Shown here one piece after another: positions 54,500 through 63,931 of a stretch of 64,000 nt of DNA. The notes beneath the pieces are model-generated. The model was not told the origin of the DNA and did no database searches. It saw only the letters and a list, made by a program, of their open reading frames with translations. The stretch's first letter is position 1. Each line of letters begins with the position of its first letter. Where the stretch lies: positions 124,001-188,000 of the forward strand of contig NZ_JASERL010000010.1 in assembly GCF_030766935.1 (NCBI RefSeq), in the 5' to 3' direction. This stretch comes from Streptomyces sp. KL109B. GTDB lineage: Bacteria; Actinomycetota; Actinomycetes; Streptomycetales; Streptomycetaceae. The translations under genes were made by a program, and so were the position numbers.

Positions 54500-55822
54500 T
54501 CACCCGCCCAGGCGCGCCCCGCAGTGCGGCCACGGACTCGCACCCCTGCTCACGTAGAGCTTCTTCGCCCGGAACGTCTGCTCCTCCGCGGGCGCGTCCT
54601 GGGGGCGGCCCGAGCCGCCGAGGCTCTGCCACGTGTGAGTGTCGAACTGGTAGAGACCGCCGTAGGTGCCGGTCGCGTCCGTGGCCTCCGGGCGGCCGCC
54701 CGATTCGCAGGCCGCGAGCCCGGACCAGTTCAGGGAGTCCGCCCCTGCCACCGACGTCGGCAGCTGCTTCGTGCCCACCTTCACCACCTGCGTGCGCGGC
54801 TCCCGCACCACTTCCTGCCGCACGCGCCGCGGCTTCATCTTGACCCCGTTGACCGTCCGCACCGAGTACGTGACCCGCTTCATGCCGGGCTCGCCGGCCC
54901 GCGTCACGACCTCCGTGCCCTGGAAGAGGGAGTCGTCCCGGGTGCGCTCGGTCGCGTACGGGATCGGCTCCTCGCGGACCTCCTTCGTGCCCGTCACCCG
55001 CATCACCGTGATCACCTGCCCGTCCCGCGGGAAGCTGTGCTGCGGCGCCGACGTCGTGTCCTGGCCGCGCAGCGTGACGCCCGCGTCCTCGACGGCTTCG
55101 CGCACGGTCGCCGCGTTCGTGCGGATGGTGCGGCGGTTGCCGTCCGCCATGATCGTGACGCTGCGTTCGGTGCGGACGTCGAGGGCGAGGCCGTGCCGGG
55201 CGATCCGCTTCGAGCGCGAGGCGGAGACGTAGGCGCCCTCCGCCCGCACCCCGAGCTGCTTGAGCGCGCCGTGCACGGTCTGCGCCGTCGTCCACAGCTC
55301 GCGGCGCTGCCCGTCGAGGGTGAGGCGGACGGGCCGTCCGTAGCGGACCGCGACCTCGTCGCCGCTCGCCAGGCCGGCCTCCTCCCCCGGCGCCACGACA
55401 TCGTGCTCGCCGACGTCCACGCCCTCGTCGGCGAGGAGTTCGGTGACGTCGTCGGCGAAGGTGTGCAGGGTGCGCTCCTTGCCGTCGACGCTGAGGTGGA
55501 CCGCCTTGTCGTCGGCGACGAAGGCGGAGGTGCCGCCCGCGAGGAACGCGACGACCAGCGCCTGCGGCAGCAGCCTGCGCAGTGACTCGGGCCGCTGGGT
55601 CGTCTTCTTGCGGCGGGCGGCCCGCCGTGCGGCGGCCCGGCCACTGCCCGGGGCGGCCGGAGCCGCTGGGGCCGTCGGGGCCGCCGGGGCCGGAAGCGGG
55701 TCGGCGGTGGGCGTCGGACGCGGCAGCCACGGCTCGGGGCCGTAGGCAGCCTGCTCGTACGGCTCGTACGGCTCGTACGTCGTCCCGTACGGCTCGTACA
55801 TCTCCTGCGGCGCATTGCTCAC
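54500..55822 (-). CDS. rpfB: Resuscitation-promoting factor RpfB
   Basis: A 440-residue cell-wall lytic enzyme that helps spores and dormant cells resume growth. Layout: Tyr/Pro-rich cytosolic tail, one helix (about 88-103), three DUF348 ubiquitin-like domains (starting near 105, 160, 220), a G5 domain (about 270-345, EEPIPYATERTRDD) and a C-terminal lysozyme-like Rpf domain with LNWSGLAACESGG (catalytic Glu) and GTYGGLYQFDTHTWQSLGG. GTG at 55822. Confidence 0.95.
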   Translation of the reverse strand: MSNAPQEMYEPYGTTYEPYEPYEQAAYGPEPWLPRPTPTADPLPAPAAPTAPAAPAAPGSGRAAARRAARRKKTTQRPESLRRLLPQALVVAFLAGGTSAFVADDKAVHLSVDGKERTLHTFADDVTELLADEGVDVGEHDVVAPGEEAGLASGDEVAVRYGRPVRLTLDGQRRELWTTAQTVHGALKQLGVRAEGAYVSASRSKRIARHGLALDVRTERSVTIMADGNRRTIRTNAATVREAVEDAGVTLRGQDTTSAPQHSFPRDGQVITVMRVTGTKEVREEPIPYATERTRDDSLFQGTEVVTRAGEPGMKRVTYSVRTVNGVKMKPRRVRQEVVREPRTQVVKVGTKQLPTSVAGADSLNWSGLAACESGGRPEATDATGTYGGLYQFDTHTWQSLGGSGRPQDAPAEEQTFRAKKLYVSRGASPWPHCGARLGG

Positions 55823-55890
55823 GACGACGCTCCAGGCACTCAGGCACTCCAGGTGTCCGGTCCCCAGGGAAGGGGCGGATCGGGCCAGCA

Positions 55891-55919
55891 GAACCTAGCG
55901 GAGCGACCGTCACCCTCCA
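55891..55919 (-). promoter_or_regulatory. Candidate rpfB promoter
   Basis: Minus strand TTGGAG (55914-55919) and TAGGTT (55891-55896), 17 bases apart, about 70 bases before the rpfB start. The 170-base gap shows no riboswitch-like structure that I can recognise. Confidence 0.4.
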
Positions 55920-55992
55920 AAGTGCCACGACTACTCAGCGTTGCGACTTTGCCCGAAGCTGAGCGGACACGAACGGCCTCGACCGTTATCGC

Positions 55993-56871
55993 TCAGTAAT
56001 CGAAGGCGCGCGCGGTGTTGGCGGAGACCGACGTCGCGAGCGCTTCCTCGGTGACGCCCTTGACCTCGGCCATGGCCCGCAGCGTGACCGGAATGAGATA
56101 CGGGGCATTAGGCCGACCGCGGTACGGCGCCGGGGTCAGGAAGGGCGCGTCCGTCTCGACGAGCACGAGCTCCGGCGGCGCCACGGCCAGCGCGTCCCGC
56201 AGCGGCTGCGCGTTCTTGAACGTCACGTTGCCCGCGAACGACATGAAGTAGCCGTTCTCCGCGCAGATTTGGGCCATCTCCGCGTCGCCGGAGTAGCAGT
56301 GGAAGACGGTGCGTTCGGGGGCGCCCGCTTCCTTCAGGACGCGTAGCACATCGGCGTGCGCCTCGCGGTCGTGGATGACGAGCGCCTTGCCGTGCCGCTT
56401 GGCGATCTCGATGTGGGCGCGGAACGACTTCTCCTGTGCGGCCTTGCCTTCGGGTCCCGTACGGAAGTAGTCGAGGCCCGTCTCGCCGACGCCCTTCACG
56501 TGCGGGAGGGCGGCGAGCCGGTCGATCTCGGCGAGCGCCTCGTCGAGGCCCGCGTCACCGAGGGGTTCCCGGGCGCCCTGCCGGGACCAGCCGTCGGGGT
56601 CGCCGTGCACGATGCGCGGCGCCTCGTTGGGGTGCAGGGCGACGGTCGCGTGCACGCGCGCGTGCTCCTCGGCCACGGAGGCCGCCCACCGGGAGCCCGC
56701 GAGGTCGCAGCCCACCTGCACGACCGTGGTCACGCCCACCGACGCCGCCTTGGCGAGGCCCTCCTCCACCGTGCCCTCCTGCATGTCCAGGTGGGTGTGG
56801 GAGTCGGCGACCTCGATCTCCAGGGGGGCGGGCAGCGGCGGCGGGGTGACGTCCTTGGTGCTGGGGCTCAT
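55993..56871 (-). CDS. tatD: TatD family metal-dependent hydrolase
   Basis: A 292-residue TIM-barrel nuclease. Metal ligands are in DSHTHLDMQEG, VGETGLDYFR, HDREAHADVL, VFHCYSGD and VETDAPFLTP. TatD enzymes act as 3'-5' exonucleases on DNA/RNA. ATG at 56871 (MSPSTKD), 24 bases after the zinc-ribbon gene, with which it likely shares a transcript. Confidence 0.95.
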   Translation of the reverse strand: MSPSTKDVTPPPLPAPLEIEVADSHTHLDMQEGTVEEGLAKAASVGVTTVVQVGCDLAGSRWAASVAEEHARVHATVALHPNEAPRIVHGDPDGWSRQGAREPLGDAGLDEALAEIDRLAALPHVKGVGETGLDYFRTGPEGKAAQEKSFRAHIEIAKRHGKALVIHDREAHADVLRVLKEAGAPERTVFHCYSGDAEMAQICAENGYFMSFAGNVTFKNAQPLRDALAVAPPELVLVETDAPFLTPAPYRGRPNAPYLIPVTLRAMAEVKGVTEEALATSVSANTARAFDY

Positions 56872-56895
56872 GCCCCCGATCCTACGAAGCCGCGC

Positions 56896-57336
56896 TCACG
56901 CGTCCCGCTTGTGGTGGTGGCTGAAGGGGTGCAGGAGGTCCGACAGGTGCCAGTGGTGGTGCCCCTCGCGCTCGGCCGCCTCGGGTTCCGGGACCTCGAC
57001 CGGGCCGGCCTGCGGGGTGCGGTGGTGCTGCAGCGCGTCGCGGGCGGAGGAGACCCGGCCCGCGCGCATGATGCGGACGACATGGCCCCCGCAGTTCACG
57101 CAGGTGGGGCGGGTCAGCGGCGACGGCACGCGCTCGCCCTTGACCACGTACATCACGAACTCCGCACCGTCCCCGTCGACGTGGTGCTCGATCTCGTAGG
57201 ACTGCTCCCAGCCGTGCCCGCACCGCATGCAGGCGAAGGAATACGACTCGTGGGCGATGGATATCGCCGCGCTGCGATTCGGGACCGGGGGCGCCTGCGC
57301 ACCGATGGCTGTCTTGGAGACTGCGAACTCGCTCAT
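56896..57336 (-). CDS. Small protein with CxxC zinc-ribbon pairs
   Basis: A 146-residue protein. Two Cys pairs, FACMRCGHGW and PTCVNCGGHV, about 40 residues apart form a probable zinc ribbon. A His-rich tail (GHHHWHLSDL, FSHHHKRD) may bind metal as well. ATG at 57336 with AAGAGGAG upstream. Role unknown; DNA- or RNA-binding is possible. It lies in the rsmI-tatD cluster. Confidence 0.83.
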   Translation of the reverse strand: MSEFAVSKTAIGAQAPPVPNRSAAISIAHESYSFACMRCGHGWEQSYEIEHHVDGDGAEFVMYVVKGERVPSPLTRPTCVNCGGHVVRIMRAGRVSSARDALQHHRTPQAGPVEVPEPEAAEREGHHHWHLSDLLHPFSHHHKRDA

Positions 57337-57534
57337 GCCAGCTCCTCTTGCCCGCTGGACAAACGCTGCTCTGCGGCAACGTGGGGACGGGTGCGTCCCC
57401 TTCAACCAGTGGACGCCTCCGCTGGGCCGAGCGCAAAAGCCCTGTCGACTATTGGATCCGATTTGGCCTTTCCCTGCCGAAACGGCCCGGGCGCGCGGTC
57501 TTCGCTTTGCTTTTCAGGTTAGTCCTTTACGTCC

Positions 57535-58419
57535 TTATGGGGCGGTCCGAGCCGCATTCTTTGCCGCCACGACGGCATCGAAGACCTCGCGCTTGGGCAG
57601 CCCCGCGGCGGCGGCCACGGCGGCGATCGCCTCCTTGCGGCGCTCGCCCGCCTCCTCCCGCACCTGGACCCTGCGTACCAGCTCATCGGGGGTGAGGTCG
57701 TCGGCAGGCTGCTCCGGGGCGCCCTCGACGACGACGGTGATCTCACCGCGTACGCCGTCGGCGGCCCATTCGGCGAGTTCCTTCAGAGGGCCGCGCTTCA
57801 CTTCCTCGTACGTCTTGGTGAGCTCGCGGCAGACGGCGGCGCGGCGCTCCTCGCCGAAGGCCTCGACCATCGCGGCGAGGGTGTCGTCGAGGCGGTGCGG
57901 GGCCTCGAAGTAGACGAGGGTGCGGCGCTCGTCGGCGACCTCCTTGAGGCGGGACAGGCGCTCGCCCGCCTTGCGCGGCAGGAAACCCTCGAAACAGAAG
58001 CGGTCGACCGGCAGCCCGGAGAGCGCGAGCGCGGTCAGGACCGCCGACGGGCCCGGCACGGCCGTGACCCGGATGTCCTTCTCCACGGCCGCCGCGACGA
58101 GTCGGTACCCGGGATCGGACACCGACGGCATCCCCGCGTCCGTCACCAGCAGCACCCGCGCCCCACCGGCGAGCGCCTCGACCAGCTCCGGCGTACGCGC
58201 CGCCTCGTTGCCCTCGAAGTACGACACGACACGCCCGCCGACCCGCACCCCGAGCGCCTGCGTGAGCCGCTTCATGCGCCGGGTGTCCTCGGCGGCGACC
58301 ACGTCGGCGGCGGCCAACTCCTGGGCGAGGCGCGGCGGCGCGTCCGACACCGCCCCGATCGGGGTGCCTGCCAGCACGAGGGTTCCGGTGGACTCGGGGG
58401 ATTCTGCGGTTCCTGTCAC
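57535..58419 (-). CDS. rsmI: 16S rRNA (cytidine1402-2'-O)-methyltransferase
   Basis: A 294-residue tetrapyrrole-methylase-fold enzyme methylating C1402 of 16S rRNA. LAGTPIGAVSDAPPR, AAEDTRRMKRL, VTDAGMPSVSDPGYRLV and PGPSAVLTALALSGLP are characteristic. GTG at 58419. Divergent from the mannosyltransferase gene, 63 bases apart, the usual Streptomyces layout. Confidence 0.95.
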   Translation of the reverse strand: MTGTAESPESTGTLVLAGTPIGAVSDAPPRLAQELAAADVVAAEDTRRMKRLTQALGVRVGGRVVSYFEGNEAARTPELVEALAGGARVLLVTDAGMPSVSDPGYRLVAAAVEKDIRVTAVPGPSAVLTALALSGLPVDRFCFEGFLPRKAGERLSRLKEVADERRTLVYFEAPHRLDDTLAAMVEAFGEERRAAVCRELTKTYEEVKRGPLKELAEWAADGVRGEITVVVEGAPEQPADDLTPDELVRRVQVREEAGERRKEAIAAVAAAAGLPKREVFDAVVAAKNAARTAP

Positions 58420-58482
58420 GTTTCCAGTCTCGCAGGAGCGGGCGGCAGGACTCGCACAGTCGGGTTCCCTACGATGGCGCGC

Positions 58483-60249
58483 GTGACCAGTACCGCGTCG
58501 TCGTCCGGGGCGACTCCGACCAGCGCACCGACCGAGCAGGCCACCGCCATCGCGGAGCCGCAGCAGTCGTCGTGGCTGCGCGGGCTGCGCAGGTTCGGAT
58601 ACCGGGCGCCGGCGAGAGACGGTGACGTGCGGGCGCGCCTCGTGCCGCCGTTCCCGCCGCTCGGGGGGCGGTTGTGGGCGTCGTTCGGGCTCGGCCGGTT
58701 CAGCGCCGCGCAGGCGGAGCGGATCGTCGGCTGGGTGGGGCCGCTGCTCGTCACGCTCGTCGCGGGCCTCGCCAGGTTCTGGAACCTGGGCAGCCCGAAG
58801 GCGGTGATATTCGACGAGACGTACTACGCGAAGGACGCGTGGGCGCTCATCCACCGCGGCTTCGAGGTGAACTGGCCCAAGGACGCCAACGACAAGATCC
58901 TGGCCACGGGCGGACACGTACCGATCCCGCACGACGCCTCGTATGTCGTGCATCCGCCGGTGGGGAAGTACGTCATCGGTATCGGTGAGTGGCTGTTCGG
59001 GTTCGACCCGTTCGGCTGGCGGTTCATGACGGCGGTGCTCGGCACGCTGTGCGTGCTGATGGTCTGCCGGATCGGGCGGCGGATCTTCCGCTCCACGTTC
59101 CTCGGCTGCCTGGCGGGCGCGCTGCTCGCCGTCGACGGGCTCTCGTACGTGATGAGCCGCACCGCGCTGCTCGACTCGATCCTGGTGTTCTGGGTGGTGG
59201 CGGCGTTCTGCTGCCTGGTGCTCGACCGGGAGCGCACGCGCGGGCAGTTGGCGGCCGCGCTGCCGGTGGACGAGCACGGAGTGCCGCACCCCGATGCCGG
59301 GATCGCCGAGACGCTGCGCCTGGGCTGGCGGCCGTGGCGGCTGCTCGCCGGGCTCTGCCTCGGGCTCGGGGCGGCCACGAAGTGGAACGGCTTCATCTTC
59401 CTCGCAGCGTTCGCGCTCATGTCGGTGCTGTGGGACGTGGGTTCGCGGCGGGTGGCGGGCGCCGAACGCCCGTACCGCGCGGTCCTGCGGCGGGACATCG
59501 TCCCCGCCTTCGTCTCGACGGTCCCCGTCGCCATCGCCACGTACGTGCTGTCCTGGCTCGGCTGGATCCTCTCCCCCGCCGACGGCTCCGGCGGCTACTT
59601 CCGCAACTGGGCGGCCACCGACGGCAAGGGCGGCAGCTGGACCTGGCTGCCGGACTGGGTGCGCTCCATGTGGCACTACGAGCACGAGGTGTGGAACTTC
59701 AACACCACGCTCACGTCGCCGCACACCTACCAGTCCAACCCGTGGAGCTGGATGGTCGACGGCCGCCCGGTCTCGTACTTCTACGAGTCACCGAAGCCGG
59801 GCGCCCAGGGCTGCCCCGCCGACGCCACCGAGAAGTGCGCCCGCGAGGTCCTCGCCCTCGGCACGCCACTGCTGTGGTGGGCGGCCTGCTTCGCGCTGCT
59901 CTTCGTGCTGTGGCGCTGGTTCTTCCGCCGCGACTGGCGGGCGGGCGCGATCCTCGCCGGCATCGCGGCGGGCTACCTCCCCTGGTTCAACTACCAGGAG
60001 CGGACGATCTTCTACTTCTACGCGGTCGTCTTCGCCCCGTTCCTCTGCCTCGCCATGGCGATGATGCTCGGCGCGATCATCGGCAAACCGGGCTCGTCGG
60101 AACGGAGAAGGGTGATCGGCGCGACGGGCGCGGGCGCCCTTGTGCTGCTGATCGCCTGGAACTTCATCTATTTCTGGCCGATCTATACGGGGGATGCCAT
60201 TCCGATCGACTCCTGGCGTTCGCGGATGTGGCTGGACACTTGGGTCTGA
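58483..60249 (+). CDS. pmt: Dolichyl-phosphate-mannose-protein mannosyltransferase (Pmt)
   Basis: A 588-residue GT39 membrane enzyme that transfers mannose from polyprenyl-phosphate-mannose to exported proteins. The catalytic Asp-Glu pair is in VIFDETYYAKDAW in the first outer loop, with HPPVGKYVIGIGEWLFG next; about 11 helices and a C-terminal EDNF-type WNFIYFWPI end. Start is probably GTG 58483: TACGAT at 58470-58475 is a -10 placing the transcript start near it, implying leaderless mRNA; ATG at 58474 would add three residues. Confidence 0.93.
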   Translation: MTSTASSSGATPTSAPTEQATAIAEPQQSSWLRGLRRFGYRAPARDGDVRARLVPPFPPLGGRLWASFGLGRFSAAQAERIVGWVGPLLVTLVAGLARFWNLGSPKAVIFDETYYAKDAWALIHRGFEVNWPKDANDKILATGGHVPIPHDASYVVHPPVGKYVIGIGEWLFGFDPFGWRFMTAVLGTLCVLMVCRIGRRIFRSTFLGCLAGALLAVDGLSYVMSRTALLDSILVFWVVAAFCCLVLDRERTRGQLAAALPVDEHGVPHPDAGIAETLRLGWRPWRLLAGLCLGLGAATKWNGFIFLAAFALMSVLWDVGSRRVAGAERPYRAVLRRDIVPAFVSTVPVAIATYVLSWLGWILSPADGSGGYFRNWAATDGKGGSWTWLPDWVRSMWHYEHEVWNFNTTLTSPHTYQSNPWSWMVDGRPVSYFYESPKPGAQGCPADATEKCAREVLALGTPLLWWAACFALLFVLWRWFFRRDWRAGAILAGIAAGYLPWFNYQERTIFYFYAVVFAPFLCLAMAMMLGAIIGKPGSSERRRVIGATGAGALVLLIAWNFIYFWPIYTGDAIPIDSWRSRMWLDTWV

Positions 60250-60375
60250 GTCGAATTCGGTCAGCCTTCTGATCTCAATCCGGACACCTTCGGACATCAT
60301 CTGCGGAACTCGCGGCCCCCTGGGCACTCGGCGTGCTTACAGTCCCTCACGTAAACCTGGGGAGGGGGGCGCGTC

Positions 60376-62007
60376 ATGCGCAAGGGGGTCAAGGTCGCCG
60401 TCGTCGGCGGGGTGTTCACCGTCATGGTGGGCGGCGCCGGGTACGGGGCGTACAACCTCGTCACGGCGGTCGCGGGCGGGAACACCGTGTCGTCGCACGG
60501 GTCGGAGCACAAGTCGGGGCCGCCGTCGGGCGACGAGGTGAAGGACACGGCGGAGCGGTTCCTCGCGGCGTGGGCGAAGAACGATCCGGCGGAGGCGGCG
60601 CGGCTCACGGACTACGCCGAGAACGCGATGAGCGTCCTGGAGGACTGGCACGAGCGGGCGCACGTCACGCGCACCGAGCTCAAGGCGACGAAGGCGGACG
60701 GCACGAAGGTCGCCTTCCACGTCAAGGCCACCGTGTCGTACGGCGGGAAGACGAGGACGATGGCGTACGACTCCTCGCTGAAGGTCGTCCGCGGGAAGAC
60801 CACGGGACGGGCGCTGGTCGACTGGTCGCCGGCCGTGGTGCACCCCGCGCTGAAGAAGGGCGACACCCTCGTCACCGGCAAGGCCGCCGCCCCGCCGATC
60901 GAGGCCGTCGACCGCGACGGCGCCGTGCTCAGCGACGCCACGTACCCGTCCCTCGGCCCGGTCCTGGACCAGCTGCGCGCCAAGTACGGGGACTTTGCCG
61001 GGGGTTCGCCCGGCATCGAGACGTACGTGGAGCGGACCACCGCCAACGGGGACACGACCACCGCGAAGACGCTCCTCACCCTCGCCAAGGGCAAGACCGG
61101 CAAGCTGCGTACGACACTGAGCGCCACCGCGCAGGCCGCCGCCGAGCAGGCCGTGCGGAAGTACCCGGAGTCGTCGGTGGTCGCGGTCAAGGCGTCGACG
61201 GGGGAAGTCCTCGCGGTCGCCAATCAAGAGAAGGGCGAGTTCAACGCGGCGTTCCAGGGCGGCAACGCCCCCGGCTCGGTCATGAAGATCGTCAGCGCGG
61301 CGGCGCTGATCGACAACGGCGTCACCTCGGCGAACGGCCCGGCGCCCTGCCCGGACTCCGCCGTCGCGCTCAGCCAGACCTTCCACAACCTCAAGGGCCT
61401 GCGGGCCGACGAGAACGCCACGCTCGCCAACAGCTTCGCGCGGTCCTGCAACACCGCCTTCATCAAGCTCTCCGACGACCTGGGCGCGGCCGAGTTCGCC
61501 GCCGAGGCCAAGGACCGGTTCGGGCTCGGCAAGGACTGGAAGACCGGGATCGTCTCCCGCGACGGCTCCGTGGAGATGCCCGGCAACTCCGACGACGCGG
61601 CGGCCCTGATCGGCCACGGGCAGGTCAAGATGAACCCGCTGAACATGGCGTCCGTCACGGCGACCGCCATCACCGGCGCCTTCCACCAGCCGGTCCTCGT
61701 CCCCCGCGATCTCGACGACCGGCAGCTCGCCACGGCGCAGGGACTGCGGCCCGGCACCTCCGGCCAGCTCAAGCAGATGATGCGGCTGACCGCGACCAGC
61801 GGCACCGCCGCCCAGGCCATGGCGGGCGTCCCCGGCGACAAGGGCGCGAAGACCGGCTCCGCCGACGTCGACGGCCAGGGCAACGCCAACTCCTGGTTCG
61901 CGGGCTACCGCGACGACGTCACGGCGGCGGCGACGGTGCCGCGCGGCGGGCACGGCGGCGACGCGGCGGGCCCGATCGTCGCGGCGGTGCTGCGGGCCGG
62001 GTCGTAG
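60376..62007 (+). CDS. Penicillin-binding protein (class B-like transpeptidase)
   Basis: A 543-residue membrane-anchored transpeptidase. One N-terminal helix (7-30), an NTF2-like domain (about 50-150, like the MecA N-terminal part), a dimerisation-like linker and the transpeptidase fold with S301-VMK, SCN (ARSCNTAF) and KTG (GAKTGSAD). ATG at 60376, preceded by GGGGAGGGG. It is a tandem paralogue of the next gene; both match the late-sporulation/vegetative PBP pair known in Streptomyces. Confidence 0.94.
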   Translation: MRKGVKVAVVGGVFTVMVGGAGYGAYNLVTAVAGGNTVSSHGSEHKSGPPSGDEVKDTAERFLAAWAKNDPAEAARLTDYAENAMSVLEDWHERAHVTRTELKATKADGTKVAFHVKATVSYGGKTRTMAYDSSLKVVRGKTTGRALVDWSPAVVHPALKKGDTLVTGKAAAPPIEAVDRDGAVLSDATYPSLGPVLDQLRAKYGDFAGGSPGIETYVERTTANGDTTTAKTLLTLAKGKTGKLRTTLSATAQAAAEQAVRKYPESSVVAVKASTGEVLAVANQEKGEFNAAFQGGNAPGSVMKIVSAAALIDNGVTSANGPAPCPDSAVALSQTFHNLKGLRADENATLANSFARSCNTAFIKLSDDLGAAEFAAEAKDRFGLGKDWKTGIVSRDGSVEMPGNSDDAAALIGHGQVKMNPLNMASVTATAITGAFHQPVLVPRDLDDRQLATAQGLRPGTSGQLKQMMRLTATSGTAAQAMAGVPGDKGAKTGSADVDGQGNANSWFAGYRDDVTAAATVPRGGHGGDAAGPIVAAVLRAGS

Positions 62008-62170
62008 GACGCGGACACGGACACGGGCGCGTACAGCCCCGGGCGTAACAATCCCTCAACAGCGGTGAACCGACGCATCGCTCCTACCTCCCACGTCGTT
62101 CAGTCCTACGGGAAGTGCGCTCAGGACCACCCCGTACCCTGGGCCACCCGTAGATCTCCGGAGGACTCAG

Positions 62171-63865
62171 GTGGGCAGCAGAGGCAGGCGTCGCGGTGAG
62201 ACCCGGCGCAACACGAACGCCCTGGTGATCGGTGGCGTCGCCGCCGTCGCCGTCATCGGGGCAGGCGTCGGCGCGTACGCGCTGATCGGGAGCGGCGAAC
62301 CGGCGGGCAGCACCTCGGCGTCGGCCGACGACGGCAAGCCGGAGATCCCTTCGGGCCCGCCGACCGCCAAGGAGGTACGGGCGGCGGCCGACGGCTTCCT
62401 CACCGCCTGGCAGCACGGGAACGCCGCGAAGGCGGCCACGTACACGAACGACCCCACCGCCGCGAAGAAGGCGCTCGCCGACCTCACCAAGGACGCCCAC
62501 CTCACCGACCTGAAGCTGGCCCCCGGCACCCGCAAGGGCGCCGAGGTCCCCTTCCACGTCACGTCCACCGTCTCGTACAAGGAGCTGACCAAGCCCTTCG
62601 CGTACGACTCGGCGCTCACCGCCGAGCGGCGCAAGAGCGACGGCAAGGTCTTCGTCGACTGGCAGCCCTCCGTGCTGCACCCGGACTTGAAGGAGGGCGA
62701 CCACCTGGAGACCGGCGAGGCGGGCGATCCGCCGGTCAAGGCCGTGGACCGGTCTGGCGGCGAGCTGGACACGAAGAAGTACCCCTCGCTCGGCACCGTC
62801 GTCGACGGCCTGCGCGACAAGTACGGCAAGACGGCCGGCGGCACCGCGGGCGTCGAACTGCGCGTCGTACGCAAGCAGTCGGCCGACGAGGACGGCAAGT
62901 CGGAGAAGAACGCGCTGCCCGACAAGACGCTGCTCACCCTCTCCAAGGGCACCCCGGGCACCGTGAAGACGACGCTCGACCCGAAGCTCCAGGCCACCGC
63001 CGAGGAGCAGGTCGCCGACCGCAAGAAGGCCTCGGTCGTCCTCGTGAAACCGTCGACCGGCGAGATCCTGGCCGTCGCGAACTCCAACCCGAGCTTCAAC
63101 ACGGCGTTCCAGGGCTCGCTCGCGCCCGGCTCGACGATGAAGGTCATCACGGCCTCGATGCTCCTGGACAAGAACATCACCGACGTCGACAAGAAGCACC
63201 CGTGCCCGAAGTACTTCACGTACGGGCACTGGAAGTTCCAGAACGACGACAAGTTCCAGATCAAGGACGGCACGTTCAAGGCGAGCTTCGCCGCGTCCTG
63301 CAACACGGCCTTCATCAGCCAGGCCCCGAAGCTCGACGACGACTCGCTGACCAAGCAGGCGCAGTCGGTCTTCGGCCTCGGCCGCGACAACTGGTCGATC
63401 GGGGTGCCGAGCTTCGACGGCGCGGTGCCGGTGCAGTCGGACGCGCAGATGGCGGCCTCGCTGATCGGCCAGGGCGGCGTCCGCATGAACCCGCTGAACA
63501 TGGCGTCGGTGGCCGCGACCGTGAAGGCGGGCGCCTTCCACCAGCCGTACCTCGTCTCGCCTGACGTCGACGACCGTACGCTCGCCAAGGCCGCGAAGCC
63601 GATCTCCTCCTCGACGGCCTCGAAGCTGCGGGAGCTGATGCACTACACGGCGATCGCCGGCACGGCGGTCAAGCCGATGTCCGGGCTCGGCTCCGACATG
63701 GGCGCCAAGACCGGTTCGGCGGAGGTCGACGGGCAGAAGGACCCCAACGGCTGGTTCACGGCCTGGCGCGGCGATCTCGCGGCGGCGGCCGTGGTGCAGC
63801 AGGGCGGGCACGGCGGCGACTCGGCCGGTCCCGTCGTACGCAAGATGCTGCTGGCCGGCGGCTAG
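62171..63865 (+). CDS. Penicillin-binding protein, tandem paralogue
   Basis: A 564-residue transpeptidase of the same layout as its neighbour: helix at about 18-40, NTF2-like domain (TAKEVRAAADGFLTAWQHGN), linker, then S321-TMK, SCN (AASCNTAF) and KTG (GAKTGSAEV). Both end in a GGHGGD-containing tail. The GTG at 62171 has GGAGGA upstream. The duplicate pair may divide roles between vegetative growth and sporulation; this is inference. Confidence 0.94.
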   Translation: MGSRGRRRGETRRNTNALVIGGVAAVAVIGAGVGAYALIGSGEPAGSTSASADDGKPEIPSGPPTAKEVRAAADGFLTAWQHGNAAKAATYTNDPTAAKKALADLTKDAHLTDLKLAPGTRKGAEVPFHVTSTVSYKELTKPFAYDSALTAERRKSDGKVFVDWQPSVLHPDLKEGDHLETGEAGDPPVKAVDRSGGELDTKKYPSLGTVVDGLRDKYGKTAGGTAGVELRVVRKQSADEDGKSEKNALPDKTLLTLSKGTPGTVKTTLDPKLQATAEEQVADRKKASVVLVKPSTGEILAVANSNPSFNTAFQGSLAPGSTMKVITASMLLDKNITDVDKKHPCPKYFTYGHWKFQNDDKFQIKDGTFKASFAASCNTAFISQAPKLDDDSLTKQAQSVFGLGRDNWSIGVPSFDGAVPVQSDAQMAASLIGQGGVRMNPLNMASVAATVKAGAFHQPYLVSPDVDDRTLAKAAKPISSSTASKLRELMHYTAIAGTAVKPMSGLGSDMGAKTGSAEVDGQKDPNGWFTAWRGDLAAAAVVQQGGHGGDSAGPVVRKMLLAGG

Positions 63866-63931
63866 TTCCTGGCCGACCGCGAGGCGATACGGGGTCGCGT
63901 GGCCCGTACACGTAGGGCTAGCGTGCGGGGC

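Noticed and set aside
55823..55992. c-di-AMP (ydaO) riboswitch before rpfB
   Set aside because: Known before other Streptomyces rpf genes, but the 170-base leader here is too short and I see none of its conserved core.
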